Source of the DNA: Phycisphaeraceae bacterium
Lineage (GTDB): Bacteria; Planctomycetota; Phycisphaerae; Phycisphaerales; Zrk34
NCBI GenBank assembly: GCA_028282805.1
Contig: JANQHD010000006.1
Location: forward strand, 62,001 to 126,000
DNA length: 64,000 nucleotides
Direction of reading: 5' to 3'
In this document: positions 25,683-34,954 of the stretch, piece by piece
How the letters are laid out: each line of letters opens with the position of its first letter
How positions within the stretch are numbered: the first letter of the stretch is position 1
The notes under the pieces: generated by a model
Databases searched by the model: none
Told to the model about the DNA's origin: nothing
What the model saw: only the letters and a program-made list of their open reading frames with translations
Program-made: the position numbers and the translations under genes

Positions 25683-25751
25683 GAGTCGATCGGCTCTGGC
25701 ATCTAGCCCCCTCCCCTAACCCCTCCCGGCGGGAGGGGGATTTCATTCGCT

Positions 25752-26972
25752 TCATTTCACGTCGCGGATCAGGCGGGCGTCGGCCCACGCGGCCGAGTCG
25801 CCGGTCGCATCGCCGAGCGGGTCGAGGTAGAGCTCCAGCTTGCGCACGTCGGTCACGTCGACCGAGATGTCGAGCGGCGCGTCCTCGGCCGTCAGCTTCT
25901 TGCGGAACAGCAGCTTGCCGTCGCCGGTGACGCGGAACTCGCCTTCGCCGAGTTGCCTGCCGTGGTAATCGTCGAAGCCGACGGTCGCGGCGAAGCGGTC
26001 GTACTTGCCGGCGATGGCGTAGCTGACCCGCGTGTCGGAGCGCACGCCCAGGCCCTTGTCGAAGGTGCGCCCGCCGAGGGTGATCGGTCGGCCGGTGTGG
26101 CTCATGACCAGCGCGTCGCGCTGCATGGGCCAGACCATCAGCGGGAACGGGTCGCCGTAGTCGATGCGCAGCGGCTGCATGTCGGAAAGGTGCATCATGT
26201 ACCGGCTGCGCACGTCGAGGCGCATCACGCGGTCCCACGCGATATCGAGCGCGACGCCGTCGTCGCGTTTGAGCTTGAGGGTGGCGCCGTCGAAGCCCTG
26301 CACCGCGCCCCAGACGGTCGACCCGCCGCGCAGGTGCACGCGGACCTGGCCGGCGAGGTCGGGGGCGCCGTTGGCCGTGGCGAGGGTCAGGCCGTAGAGC
26401 TTGTCGCGGGCGATGGTGCGGGAGCGCTGGTTCCACACGAACCTCGCCTGCTCGGCGCCGAGCGATTCGAGCGCGCCGCGCACGACGCGGATGCCGTCGT
26501 CGCGCATGACGAACAGCGCATCGGCGGCCTCGCCCGGGTTGTCCAGCGCCTCGGCGAACGCCGCCTCGGGCTTGAGCCGGCCGGACTCGTCGGCGCTGAG
26601 CGGCACCAACAGCACCGCGCGCACCGAACCGATCGGCCAGCGCTGCGCCTTGCCCAGCGACCAGTCGAACACCACCGACCCGTCGGCGACCTGCACCTTG
26701 CGGGCGACGATCACGCCGCCGTCGCGCAGGTAGATGCGGAACACGCGCATGGGCAGGCGGTCGGCCTCCACCGGGCGCGTGATCTTGCGGAGCTGTTGCA
26801 GGTCGTACGTGCCGTCGCCCGCCTTGACCACGCCCTGCGCATCGATCGACGACACGTCGGCGGCCACGGCCTGGCCGTCGAGCCGCACGACCCGGTCGCC
26901 GGGCGACGCGGCCGACGCGGCGAAGGCGACGAGCGCCGCCAAACTCAACACCATCCAGCGCACGGTCGTCAA
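25752..26972 (-). CDS. Secreted NPCBM/NEW2-domain protein
   Basis: This protein has 406 residues from TTG 26972. The TTG overlaps the upstream TGA (TTGA) and has GGAGG about 7 nt upstream. The signal peptide is LTTVRWMVLSLAALVAFAAS. Beta-rich repeats in the middle resemble the first domain (VVRLDGQAVAADVSSIDAQG; VHLRGGSTVWGAVQGFDGAT). The C-terminal 110 residues (GGRTFDKGLGVRSDTRVSYA, YDRFAATVGFDD, RKLELYLDPLGD, WADARL) match the NPCBM/NEW2 carbohydrate-binding fold common in Planctomycetota. It probably binds a cell-surface or extracellular glycan. It belongs to the envelope operon. Confidence 0.85.
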   Translation of the reverse strand: MTTVRWMVLSLAALVAFAASAASPGDRVVRLDGQAVAADVSSIDAQGVVKAGDGTYDLQQLRKITRPVEADRLPMRVFRIYLRDGGVIVARKVQVADGSVVFDWSLGKAQRWPIGSVRAVLLVPLSADESGRLKPEAAFAEALDNPGEAADALFVMRDDGIRVVRGALESLGAEQARFVWNQRSRTIARDKLYGLTLATANGAPDLAGQVRVHLRGGSTVWGAVQGFDGATLKLKRDDGVALDIAWDRVMRLDVRSRYMMHLSDMQPLRIDYGDPFPLMVWPMQRDALVMSHTGRPITLGGRTFDKGLGVRSDTRVSYAIAGKYDRFAATVGFDDYHGRQLGEGEFRVTGDGKLLFRKKLTAEDAPLDISVDVTDVRKLELYLDPLGDATGDSAAWADARLIRDVK

Positions 26973-28063
26973 CGATCGTCCTCCTGCAACGATTTGTAGT
27001 ATTCCTCGATCAGCACGCGGTAGCGCTCGGGGTACTTGGCCTTGATGGCGTTGAGCACCTCTTCGCGTTCGCGCTTGCGCGCCTCGCCCCAGGCCTCGTC
27101 CTCGCTGCCCCGGGCGACCTTGTGCAGCGCGCCCATGCGGCCTTGACCCGGCGCGGCCGACGAGTGGCTGGCCGGGCCGCCGGGCTGCTGGTTGCCCGAC
27201 GGGCTGCCCCCGCCGCCGCCGGGCGCCCCGCTGCCGCTGCCGCCGCCCTTGCACTGGTTCTCCTGCTCCTCGGCTTCCTCGATGAGCTTGTCGATGATGG
27301 TGACGATCCGCGTCTGCTCATCCTGCGTGCGCTCGCCGCTCTCGGCCAGGGCCAGCCGGCGGCGCGAGTAGTCCATGCGGTCGGCCACGTCGCCGAGCGT
27401 GCCCTCGTCGAGGTAGCTCAGCTCGTCGATCAGGTGCAACGCGCCGATGACCATGCGCTCCGAGGCGAACGGGTAGCTCTTGGCGAAGTCCTTGAGCGTG
27501 TCGATCGCGGCCCGGCGGTCGAGCGTCTCGGCCTGCGCGACGCCCTTGAGGAACATCGCCTCGCCGGAAAACATCGTCTTGTCCAGCTGCACGGTGGTGA
27601 GTATCTCCAGCATGGGCAGCGCCTGCTCGTAGCGCTCCTCCATGGCCAAAGCGCGCGCCGCATAGAAGTTGGCGTGGGCAGAAAGGTACGCATCCTCGCT
27701 CTTGACCAGCTCGTCGAACACCTTCAGCGCCGCGTCGGTCTTCTCGTCGAGCAGCAGCCCCAGCGCCCGCTCGAGCTCGGGGTGCTGCACCTTCAGCACG
27801 TCGGCCAGCAGCGTGGCGTTCTTGTCCTTGTCGTTCCTGGCCGCGACGAACAGGGCGCCGATCTGCTTCTGCTGCTCGGCGGTGAACTCAGCGGCGGCGA
27901 GGTGCCGGGCGAAGTCCGCGACGACCTTGACCTCGTTCGGCGGCTCGAAGGCCGGGGCCGCGGGCGCGTCCGGCCGCTCGGCCGACGTCGCGGGCGCCGC
28001 TTCCTGCGCCCACGCCACGCTCGCCAAGCCCAGCGCGGCCAGCAGTGTCAGTGTGGTTTTCAT
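26969..28063 (-). CDS. Periplasmic TPR-like protein with Gly-rich linker
   Basis: This protein has 364 residues from ATG 28063 (MKTTLTLLAALGLASVAWAQ, signal peptide). Helical TPR-like units span about residues 60-230 (ALGLLLDEKTDAALKVFDEL; ARALAMEERYEQALPMLEIL). A Gly/Ser-rich linker (KGGGSGSGAPGGGGGSPSG) and a charged helical tail (KREREEVLNAIKAKYPERYR, VLIEEYYKSLQEDDR) follow. The tail pattern resembles the end of helical proteins in Bat clusters. It lies 53 bp downstream of the coiled-coil gene and is coupled to the NPCBM gene by a TTGA overlap. The exact function is unknown. Confidence 0.82.
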   Translation of the reverse strand: MKTTLTLLAALGLASVAWAQEAAPATSAERPDAPAAPAFEPPNEVKVVADFARHLAAAEFTAEQQKQIGALFVAARNDKDKNATLLADVLKVQHPELERALGLLLDEKTDAALKVFDELVKSEDAYLSAHANFYAARALAMEERYEQALPMLEILTTVQLDKTMFSGEAMFLKGVAQAETLDRRAAIDTLKDFAKSYPFASERMVIGALHLIDELSYLDEGTLGDVADRMDYSRRRLALAESGERTQDEQTRIVTIIDKLIEEAEEQENQCKGGGSGSGAPGGGGGSPSGNQQPGGPASHSSAAPGQGRMGALHKVARGSEDEAWGEARKREREEVLNAIKAKYPERYRVLIEEYYKSLQEDDR

Positions 28064-28116
28064 CGTTGGTTTCCTGTATCGCGTGACGGTGGGTGTTCCC
28101 ATGTTAAGTCTATCGG

Positions 28117-30099
28117 TCATTGTGGGCCCTCGACCATCTCGGTGGCCATGTCCCGCACCTCGTCCTGGCGGTCGCTGATGCGCTCGACCTCGCCGACGTG
28201 CACGGGCGCCAGCTGCGGGGGCCGGGTCTTATCGAACGCGGTGGTCTGGCGGTTGACACGCAGCTGCGCCGCCTTGAGCAGCTTCAGCTCCGCCGAGCCG
28301 GGCACGAGCGGCGGTATCTGCTGCTGGTTGGCGCTCTCGCCGGGCTGGCCGCCGCCCTCGAAAACCTCCTGGGCGCGCTCGAGCGCCTCGATCAGCTCTT
28401 CGAGGGTTTTTTCGATCTCCTGCTGGAGCGTCTGCGTGTAGGCGCCGGTCTGGTCCTGTTCGAGGAACTTGGCGACGGTGTCGAGGTCTTCCTTCAGGCC
28501 GCTGACGATGCGCGGGAAGACGACGGTCGTGCCGTCCTCGACGATGATGTCCATCGCCTGTTGCGCCATCTCGGCCAGCGCCTTCTCTTCCTCGATCGCG
28601 TTCTTGAGCTCCAGCAGCTCGGGCCGGCGCAGCGGGCGCTTGCCGTCGGCGTCGGCGTCGGCGGGCCGCTTGTGCCGCGCCGCGTCGAGCTTGGCGGTGG
28701 TGAGTGTGACCGGCTGCTGGCGTTCGAGCATCTGGCGGAAGCGCGCTTCCAGCGCGGCGAGTATCTCTTCCTGCATCTCCTCGCGCAGCTGCTTGAGGCG
28801 CTCCTCGATCTCGTTCTTGGCCTTCTCCAACTCGTCGATCGCTTCCTGTTGTTTCTGGCCGGCGCCCTTCGAGTCTTTCTTCTTCAAGGCGCCCGAGGCC
28901 TGCTGCATCTTCTTCTGCGCATCGGCGACGTTCTGCTGGCCCGGCGTCGGTTGCCCGCCGGATTCGCCGCCTTCACCACCCTCGCCCCCTTCACCGCCCT
29001 GGCTGCCCTCGCCGCCTTCTTTCATCTCCTTCGCGAGGTCGCCGGTGCGGTCGGAGACCTGGTCCTGCCGGTCGGCCAGGTCGTCCATGTCGTCGTCATC
29101 GAGGCGCTCGATCCGGCGGCGCTCTTTTTCCAGCTCCTCCAACGCCTGCTCGAGGCGCTTGATCGCCTGGTCCTGTTCGGTGTTCGCGGCCCGGCCCTTG
29201 CCGCGGTCGAGGTTCTTCTCCGCACGCCTCTGGTTCGCCGTGGCCCGGCCGACCTGCTTGGCCGCCTCCTGCTGACGCGCCGACGCCTGTTGGCCGGGTT
29301 GCTTTGATTGTCCCGATTGACCGGGCTGGCTCTCGCCGGGCTGACCTTCACTGCTTTGCCCTTCACCGCTTTGCCCTTCGCCCGGCTGGCCCTCGCTCGC
29401 TTGGCCTTCGCCGCCCGCGGGTTTGCCGGCCAACCGCTCGGCGAGCTCCTCGGTTTGCTTGCGGACCTTGGCCTGGGCGTCGGCGGCCTTGCCCATCGCC
29501 TCCACGCCCCGCGTGCGCGCCTCGGCCGACTGGTCGCGCACAGCCTTCTGTTGTTCGAGCACGGCTTTGACCGCCGCGATCTGCGCATCGAGGCCCGCGA
29601 GCACCTTGTCCTTGTTCGATAAATTGTTCGAGTCGTCCCGCAGCTCGGTCTCGGTTTCGATGATGTTGTTGATCCGGTCGCGGATCGATTCCAACCGGCG
29701 GACTTCCTTCTCCATCTCGTCGAGGTCGTCGGCGTCGCCGAGGATCGCGATGAGCTTGCCGAGCTCTTCGAGCACCGCGTCCTGCTCGGCCTTGGCCAGC
29801 TCCAGCCGCCCCTGGTCGAGGTGCTCGGTGATGCGGTCCATGCGCAGGCGGATCTGCGCCTGCTGGCTCTTGAGCAGCGCCTCTTCCAGCCGCGACGCGT
29901 GCTCCGGCTCGGTGTCGCGCAGCACCTCCGTGAGCTTGGCGAACTTCTGCTCGAGCTCGGCGGCCATGCGCTCGATGTGGTCCTGCCGCACGCCCAGCGG
30001 CGAGGTCGGCTCGGCCCGTGCGGGCAGTTCCTGCGCCACCGCCACCGAGATCATGGCCAACGTCACCGCCGCCAACGTGACATGCACAAGCGTTCTCAT
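28117..30099 (-). CDS. Large secreted coiled-coil protein
   Basis: This protein has 660 residues from ATG 30099, with AAGGAG about 8 nt upstream. The signal peptide is MRTLVHVTLAAVTLAMISVA. Long coiled coils span about 30-230, 300-380 and 440-490 (for example EKEVRRLESIRDRINNIIET). They are interrupted by low-complexity GEGQ/SEGQPGEGQ repeats (about 235-275) and a Gly/Glu run near 385. The composition suggests an extended periplasmic tether or scaffold. It follows the DUF4175-like gene, as expected for the helical companion in Planctomycete Bat-type clusters. No enzymatic motif is visible. Confidence 0.82.
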   Translation of the reverse strand: MRTLVHVTLAAVTLAMISVAVAQELPARAEPTSPLGVRQDHIERMAAELEQKFAKLTEVLRDTEPEHASRLEEALLKSQQAQIRLRMDRITEHLDQGRLELAKAEQDAVLEELGKLIAILGDADDLDEMEKEVRRLESIRDRINNIIETETELRDDSNNLSNKDKVLAGLDAQIAAVKAVLEQQKAVRDQSAEARTRGVEAMGKAADAQAKVRKQTEELAERLAGKPAGGEGQASEGQPGEGQSGEGQSSEGQPGESQPGQSGQSKQPGQQASARQQEAAKQVGRATANQRRAEKNLDRGKGRAANTEQDQAIKRLEQALEELEKERRRIERLDDDDMDDLADRQDQVSDRTGDLAKEMKEGGEGSQGGEGGEGGEGGESGGQPTPGQQNVADAQKKMQQASGALKKKDSKGAGQKQQEAIDELEKAKNEIEERLKQLREEMQEEILAALEARFRQMLERQQPVTLTTAKLDAARHKRPADADADGKRPLRRPELLELKNAIEEEKALAEMAQQAMDIIVEDGTTVVFPRIVSGLKEDLDTVAKFLEQDQTGAYTQTLQQEIEKTLEELIEALERAQEVFEGGGQPGESANQQQIPPLVPGSAELKLLKAAQLRVNRQTTAFDKTRPPQLAPVHVGEVERISDRQDEVRDMATEMVEGPQ

Positions 30100-30222
30100 C
30101 GCACGGTCTCCTTCGGGCCTCGCGGGCCCGGCACCCTCAATCAGACGCACGGGCGGGCGCCCGGTTTTTCATCATTCCCACATCCCGGGCCGATTTCTCC
30201 CGGCCCGACGCCCGGGGGCGTG

Positions 30223-32388
30223 TTAATCGTCGAAAATATTCTCGATCTGCTTCTCGAGCTCCTTGATCGTCTGCTGGTTGACGTCCTTCTGGCTCTTGAT
30301 GATCTCGCGCAGCAGGTTGACCGCTTCCTGGTAGCCCTCGAGCTTGACCATGTTGCGCAGGATCAGCCGCATCTGCGCGAGGATCGCCTGCTGGTGCTCG
30401 ACGGCCTCGCCCATCAGCTGCGGCCGGCGCTCGGCTTCGAGCGACGCCTTGCGCGCCGCGTCGAAAGCATCGGAAGCGGCGCGCACGTCCACGTTGGCGA
30501 TGTCAAGCAGCGGCCCGATGATGCGCTGCTGCAAACGCCGCTGGGTCGGCCCGCCGGCGTCTTCGAGCCGGTTGTTGACGATCTCCATGAGGATCTGCTC
30601 GAACTGCCGCGCGATGCCCTCGCACCGGCCGGCCACGAGGCGCTGCCTCTTCTCGATCGCGCCGAGCCGGGCGAACTGGTCGGGCGTGAGCTTCTCGGCC
30701 GCGCCGACCTCCGCGAGCATGGCCCGCGCGTCGACCTCCAGCGTCTGCTGGTCCTTGAGCAACCGTTCGAACTCGACCCGCTGCTCCTGCTCGCGCCGAA
30801 GCAACTCGTTGCGCAGCTCCTGCTCGGTGACGACCTTGGCGCTGAACACGGCCGACGCGCCGGTGTTCGGCCCATCGACCGCGTCGTTGTCGACCGCCTC
30901 GATCTTGAAGCTCACGTGCGCATCGACCGGCACGCCGAGCTCCCCGATCTCCAAGCGGTAAGTAAACTCGTCGATCTCGCTTGAGCCGAGCTGATCGGCC
31001 ACCTGCGCGATGGCGATGGTCTTCGGTTCGGTCGACTCGCCGGCTTCGAGCTGCGCGACGGTGTAGGTCAATCGAACGGCCTCGATCGAAAAATCGTCGG
31101 TGACCCGCACGGTGATGGGCGCGACGGCGTTGGCCGTGATCAGGTCGCCGATGCCGACGAGCTTGGCCCGGACCGACGGCGCCTCGTCGGGCGCGACCTT
31201 GACGTTGAAGCGGATCGGCCGGCGCGTCCAGTAGTCATCGCTGTCGAGCAGGTTGACGCCGTAGCTGCCCGACGCCAGCGCGGCGGGCGCGAGCGTGTAG
31301 CGGAACGCGCGCGGGTTGTCGGGGGCGATCGCGAAGTCGCCGACCCGGTCGTTGCCGAGCATGAGCACGGCGCGATCGAGGTCTTTCGTGGCGACGCCCG
31401 TGACCTCGAGCGTGCTGCCCTCGAGCGCGCGGTAGGCGCCCTCGCCGGGCGGCAGCAGCCGGCGCGGTCGGCCGGTGTAGTCCGGGGGCGTGACGTAGAG
31501 CTTGAGCGTTTCGACGGTCGGCCGATCGATGAGCTTGACCTGGTGCCACGGCGTGACCGCGTCGCCGCCGCGCACACGGAAGCGGAACGGCTCGAGCACG
31601 TTGGTCAGCTCGTAGCGGAACAGGCTGTCGCCGACCTTGATCATCTGGTCGGTGCGCCGCCGGCCCTTCGTGGGCTTGTGGTCGAGGTACACCACCTTCG
31701 GCGTCTCACCTTCGGCCTCAACGCGCAGGTTCAGGTCGTCGCCGCGCGCCAGCGTGAGCACGCCGTCGGCGAACTTGTCGTGCACGATCTTCAGGTGCGT
31801 GTTCTGCGGCCACTCGGCGGCGGCGCTGAGCAACAGGTTCCGCTGCGCCCACAGCGGCATCGTGCCGCCCAGGCCCACCCACGCCAGCACGAACGCCAAC
31901 ACCGCCGACGCGGCGATGTTCACGTTGCGCGTGCGCAGCTTGCGGTTGAGCACGGCGCTGAAGTCGAGCGGCTCGGCCAGCGAAGCGCCGCGGTCGATCG
32001 CCGCGTTGACCAGCTCCGGCGATGCGCCCGTCGCCTCGGGGTTCATGCGCGACAGCTGCAACGCGCTGATCAGCCCGTCGCCCAGCTGCGGGTAACGGCG
32101 TTCGACCTGCATCGCCAGGTCGTCGGCCGAGAGCCGTTGGCCGAGCGGGCGCAGCAGCCGGCGGTACGCGATGTACCCCAGCGCCGCCAGCAGTATCAGC
32201 AGCATGATCACGCGCTGCGGCAAGTCCATGTGGAACAGGTAATCGACCAACAGCGACACGAACACCCAACCCACCGCGGCGGCGAGCAACCGGCTGACGC
32301 CGTCGATGACGATCCACGTCCGCACACGCCGGCGCAGGTCCGCCAGGCGGTCGGTGATGCTTTGCGGCAAGGCGTTGAGCGTGGTCAT
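30223..32388 (-). CDS. DUF4175-like membrane protein
   Basis: This 721-residue protein has three N-terminal membrane helices (SRLLAAAVGWVFVSLLVDYL; VIMLLILLAALGYIAYRRLL; IAASAVLAFVLAWVGLGG). A periplasmic domain follows (YVTPPDYTGRPRRLLPPGEG, LEVTGVATKDLDRAVLML), ending in a long C-terminal coiled coil (QELRNELLRREQEQRVEFER, DVNQQTIKELEKQIENIFDD). This arrangement resembles DUF4175-type proteins encoded near MoxR/VWA genes. It likely anchors an envelope complex with the neighbouring VWA and coiled-coil proteins. There is no catalytic motif. The start is ATG 32388; the upstream gap is 64 bp. Confidence 0.82.
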   Translation of the reverse strand: MTTLNALPQSITDRLADLRRRVRTWIVIDGVSRLLAAAVGWVFVSLLVDYLFHMDLPQRVIMLLILLAALGYIAYRRLLRPLGQRLSADDLAMQVERRYPQLGDGLISALQLSRMNPEATGASPELVNAAIDRGASLAEPLDFSAVLNRKLRTRNVNIAASAVLAFVLAWVGLGGTMPLWAQRNLLLSAAAEWPQNTHLKIVHDKFADGVLTLARGDDLNLRVEAEGETPKVVYLDHKPTKGRRRTDQMIKVGDSLFRYELTNVLEPFRFRVRGGDAVTPWHQVKLIDRPTVETLKLYVTPPDYTGRPRRLLPPGEGAYRALEGSTLEVTGVATKDLDRAVLMLGNDRVGDFAIAPDNPRAFRYTLAPAALASGSYGVNLLDSDDYWTRRPIRFNVKVAPDEAPSVRAKLVGIGDLITANAVAPITVRVTDDFSIEAVRLTYTVAQLEAGESTEPKTIAIAQVADQLGSSEIDEFTYRLEIGELGVPVDAHVSFKIEAVDNDAVDGPNTGASAVFSAKVVTEQELRNELLRREQEQRVEFERLLKDQQTLEVDARAMLAEVGAAEKLTPDQFARLGAIEKRQRLVAGRCEGIARQFEQILMEIVNNRLEDAGGPTQRRLQQRIIGPLLDIANVDVRAASDAFDAARKASLEAERRPQLMGEAVEHQQAILAQMRLILRNMVKLEGYQEAVNLLREIIKSQKDVNQQTIKELEKQIENIFDD

Positions 32389-32452
32389 GCTGTCTGTCGT
32401 TCCTTGCTTGGTTGAATCCGCGTCTTCGCTACGCTCAGAACGCGGCTTGGTT

Positions 32453-34951
32453 TTACATCATCTTCAGACGCTTGCGCAACGCCCACTCGAGCGTCAACAA
32501 CCCCAAGAACAAGATCAAGGGACGCGACGTGTCCCACAGCTCGAGCGGCGGGCGCAGCACCACGATCCGCTCGCTGCGGTCGGGGATCGCCTCGGTCAGC
32601 GCGCCGGCCTCGTCGATCTCGAAGTACCTGCCGCCCTGGTCGGTGGTCTTGTTCGCCAGTTCACGCAGCAGCGGCTTGTTCAAACGCGGGTCGGAAAACT
32701 CCACGCGCGGCACCTCAACGGTCAGCTGGCGCGACACGCGGACCGGCCCCTCGCCGCCGCCGGCGAGATGGATCACGATCTCGTTGAGGCCCACCCGCGT
32801 CGCGACGACCGTGCCCTCGAAGTCGCCGGCCTGGCCCGGCACGGCGCGCAGCTCGAACGTCTGCTCGCCGCCCTCGGGCCCCGACAACGCCGCGCCCACC
32901 ACCTCGGCGCCGAGCGGGTCGAAGTTCTCGTCGTAGAGCTTGGCGCTCACCTGCACGCGTGAGCCGATGCCGTACACGTCGCGGTCGATGCTGATCCGCC
33001 CGCGCTTCTTCTCGCCGAGCAGCCGGCCCTCGGCCAGGTAGCGCACGGCCTGCACCCAGTACCGGTCGAAAAAGTTCTCGCCCAGCTTGCGCCAGCGCCA
33101 CGTGCCGTTGAAGCCCATGTACACCGTGCGCCCCGGGCCGTATTGGCCGGCCACGAGCAGCGGCCGCTGGCCGTCGCGCGTGCGCAGGCGCGGGTTCGAG
33201 TGCTCGGCGAGCACCCGCGCGCCGGGCTTGGCGCGCTTCACCGGGAACGACCAGTAGATGCCCGGCATCACGTCCCACATCTGCTGGTTGGCCAGCGGGT
33301 CCTTGTCCAACCGCATCAGCACGTGGTCCGCGCCCTCCGCGGCGATCTCGATCGGCCAGTCCTTCGGGTGCGTCATGACCAGCGTCTCCACGTCCAGCGC
33401 GCTCAGCTCGCCGACCTGAACCGGCAGCAGCTTGCGCATCACCGCGGTCCGGCTGAACGTGAGGAACCGCGCCGTGAACTTCGGCCCGGCCACCCACATC
33501 ACCCCGCCGGCGTGGTCGGCGAGGAACTTCTCGAGCGCCTCGATCCACGCCTCGTTGAACTCCGCGGGGTCGGGGTCGAGGAAGATCACCACGTCGTACT
33601 CGAACAGCTCCGGCGGGGTCGACGGCAGGCGGTCGATGACCGTGTTGCCCTCCTGCCGCATGTCCTGGTCCATGGTCTGCAACCAGCAGCTGAGGTCGAC
33701 GGTCTTGTCGCGCTTCAGCAGCGTCGCAACCATGCGGTACTCCCACGACGGCGCGCCCGACACCAGCAGCACGCGGGCCTGGTCGGAGAGCACCTTGACG
33801 GGGATCGAGCGGGCGTTGTCGTTGTCGAGCACCTCGCCGGCCAGCGGCTCGACCTTCACCGTGAACACGAAGCTGCCGGCTTCTTCGGGCGTGTACTCGA
33901 ACTGCAACCGCCGCTCGGCTTGCGCGCCGGTGAAGGTGACCTGCTCGCTGTCGACCGCGAACTCGCCGCCGGCCGAGCCGTCGGCCGCGGCCTCGGTGGC
34001 CACGAGCTGCACGCGCACGGTGTTGCCCCCGAAGCCGTTGGCCTCGACCTGCGCCTCGATCACGAACGGGTCGTCGCGGAAGACGCTGTCGGGCGCCCAC
34101 ACCTGCGCGACCTTGATGTTGCGTGGCTCGGCGGCGTCGCCCACGCCGAGGGTGAAGACCGGGATGTTGCGCGACGCGGCCTGCGCGGCGGCGGCGACCG
34201 GGTTGTCGCCCTGGTTGTGCTGGCCGTCGGTGATGACGACGATGGCCGCGATCGGTTCGCCGGCCTTCTGGCGCGCCGCGACGCCGATCGCGCGGGACAG
34301 GTTCGTGCCCCGCCCGCGGGGTTCGAACGTGTCGCGCGCGGCGGGCGCTTCGCCAGCGTCCGCCGGGGGCGCTTGTTCGTCGCTGACCATCGTGATCACC
34401 GGGCCCCAGGCGACCGGGTCGTCGCCGGCGAACTTCATGACGTGCACGTGGCCCCGGCGGGCGAGGTCTTTGAGGAACTTCTCGTCGGAGTCGGCGAGCA
34501 GCCGGCGGACGAGCTCGGCGCGGACGGGCGCATCGGCGGCGACCTCGGCGGGGTCGACGTTGAGGAAGCGCGCCACGCGCGCCGCGTCGTCTTCGTCGGC
34601 GTAGCGGTCGCGGATGGTCATGCTGGCCGAGTCGTCGACGAGCACGATCACGTGCGGGAGGATGTCGCGGTGCTGGTTGATGGCCAGGGCCGGGCCGAGC
34701 AGGATGATCAGCAGCAGGATCAGCACCGCCGAGCGCACGGCGGCCAGCCAGACGCGGGCGCGCATCGGCGCGCCGCTGGTGGTTTCCCGCCGGTAGAGCC
34801 AGACCGTGCCGTACACGACGCCGACCAGCAGGGCGAGCATCACGAACACCATCCACGAGCGCGGCGGGTGGGCGAAGAAGAACGCCGTCGTCGCATCGTC
34901 GGGGATGGTCGACGGGTCGAGCCCCAGGATTCTCAGCCAGAAATCGCTCAC
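32453..34951 (-). CDS. VWA-domain membrane protein (BatB-like with glutamine-amidotransferase-like region)
   Basis: This 832-residue protein has two N-terminal membrane helices (WMVFVMLALLVGVVYGTVWL; AVRSAVLILLLIILLGPALA). The von Willebrand A domain has MIDAS DDSAS at about residue 108 and VITDGQHNQGD near 240. An Ig-like segment and a GATase1-like alpha/beta domain without an obvious catalytic Cys follow (LLVSGAPSWEYRMVATLLKR; DVVIFLDPDP). A C-terminal helix (LILFLGLLTLEWALRKRL) returns to the membrane. It starts 3 bp after the stop of the giant PQQ gene. The family is associated with MoxR chaperone ATPases and envelope stress. Confidence 0.86.
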   Translation of the reverse strand: MSDFWLRILGLDPSTIPDDATTAFFFAHPPRSWMVFVMLALLVGVVYGTVWLYRRETTSGAPMRARVWLAAVRSAVLILLLIILLGPALAINQHRDILPHVIVLVDDSASMTIRDRYADEDDAARVARFLNVDPAEVAADAPVRAELVRRLLADSDEKFLKDLARRGHVHVMKFAGDDPVAWGPVITMVSDEQAPPADAGEAPAARDTFEPRGRGTNLSRAIGVAARQKAGEPIAAIVVITDGQHNQGDNPVAAAAQAASRNIPVFTLGVGDAAEPRNIKVAQVWAPDSVFRDDPFVIEAQVEANGFGGNTVRVQLVATEAAADGSAGGEFAVDSEQVTFTGAQAERRLQFEYTPEEAGSFVFTVKVEPLAGEVLDNDNARSIPVKVLSDQARVLLVSGAPSWEYRMVATLLKRDKTVDLSCWLQTMDQDMRQEGNTVIDRLPSTPPELFEYDVVIFLDPDPAEFNEAWIEALEKFLADHAGGVMWVAGPKFTARFLTFSRTAVMRKLLPVQVGELSALDVETLVMTHPKDWPIEIAAEGADHVLMRLDKDPLANQQMWDVMPGIYWSFPVKRAKPGARVLAEHSNPRLRTRDGQRPLLVAGQYGPGRTVYMGFNGTWRWRKLGENFFDRYWVQAVRYLAEGRLLGEKKRGRISIDRDVYGIGSRVQVSAKLYDENFDPLGAEVVGAALSGPEGGEQTFELRAVPGQAGDFEGTVVATRVGLNEIVIHLAGGGEGPVRVSRQLTVEVPRVEFSDPRLNKPLLRELANKTTDQGGRYFEIDEAGALTEAIPDRSERIVVLRPPLELWDTSRPLILFLGLLTLEWALRKRLKMM

Positions 34952-34954
34952 GCG

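Noticed and set aside
25697-25740. Intrinsic terminator between the NPCBM and protease genes
   Set aside because: CCCCTCCC/GGGAGGGG can form a hairpin but no U tract follows on the minus strand, so I did not call it.
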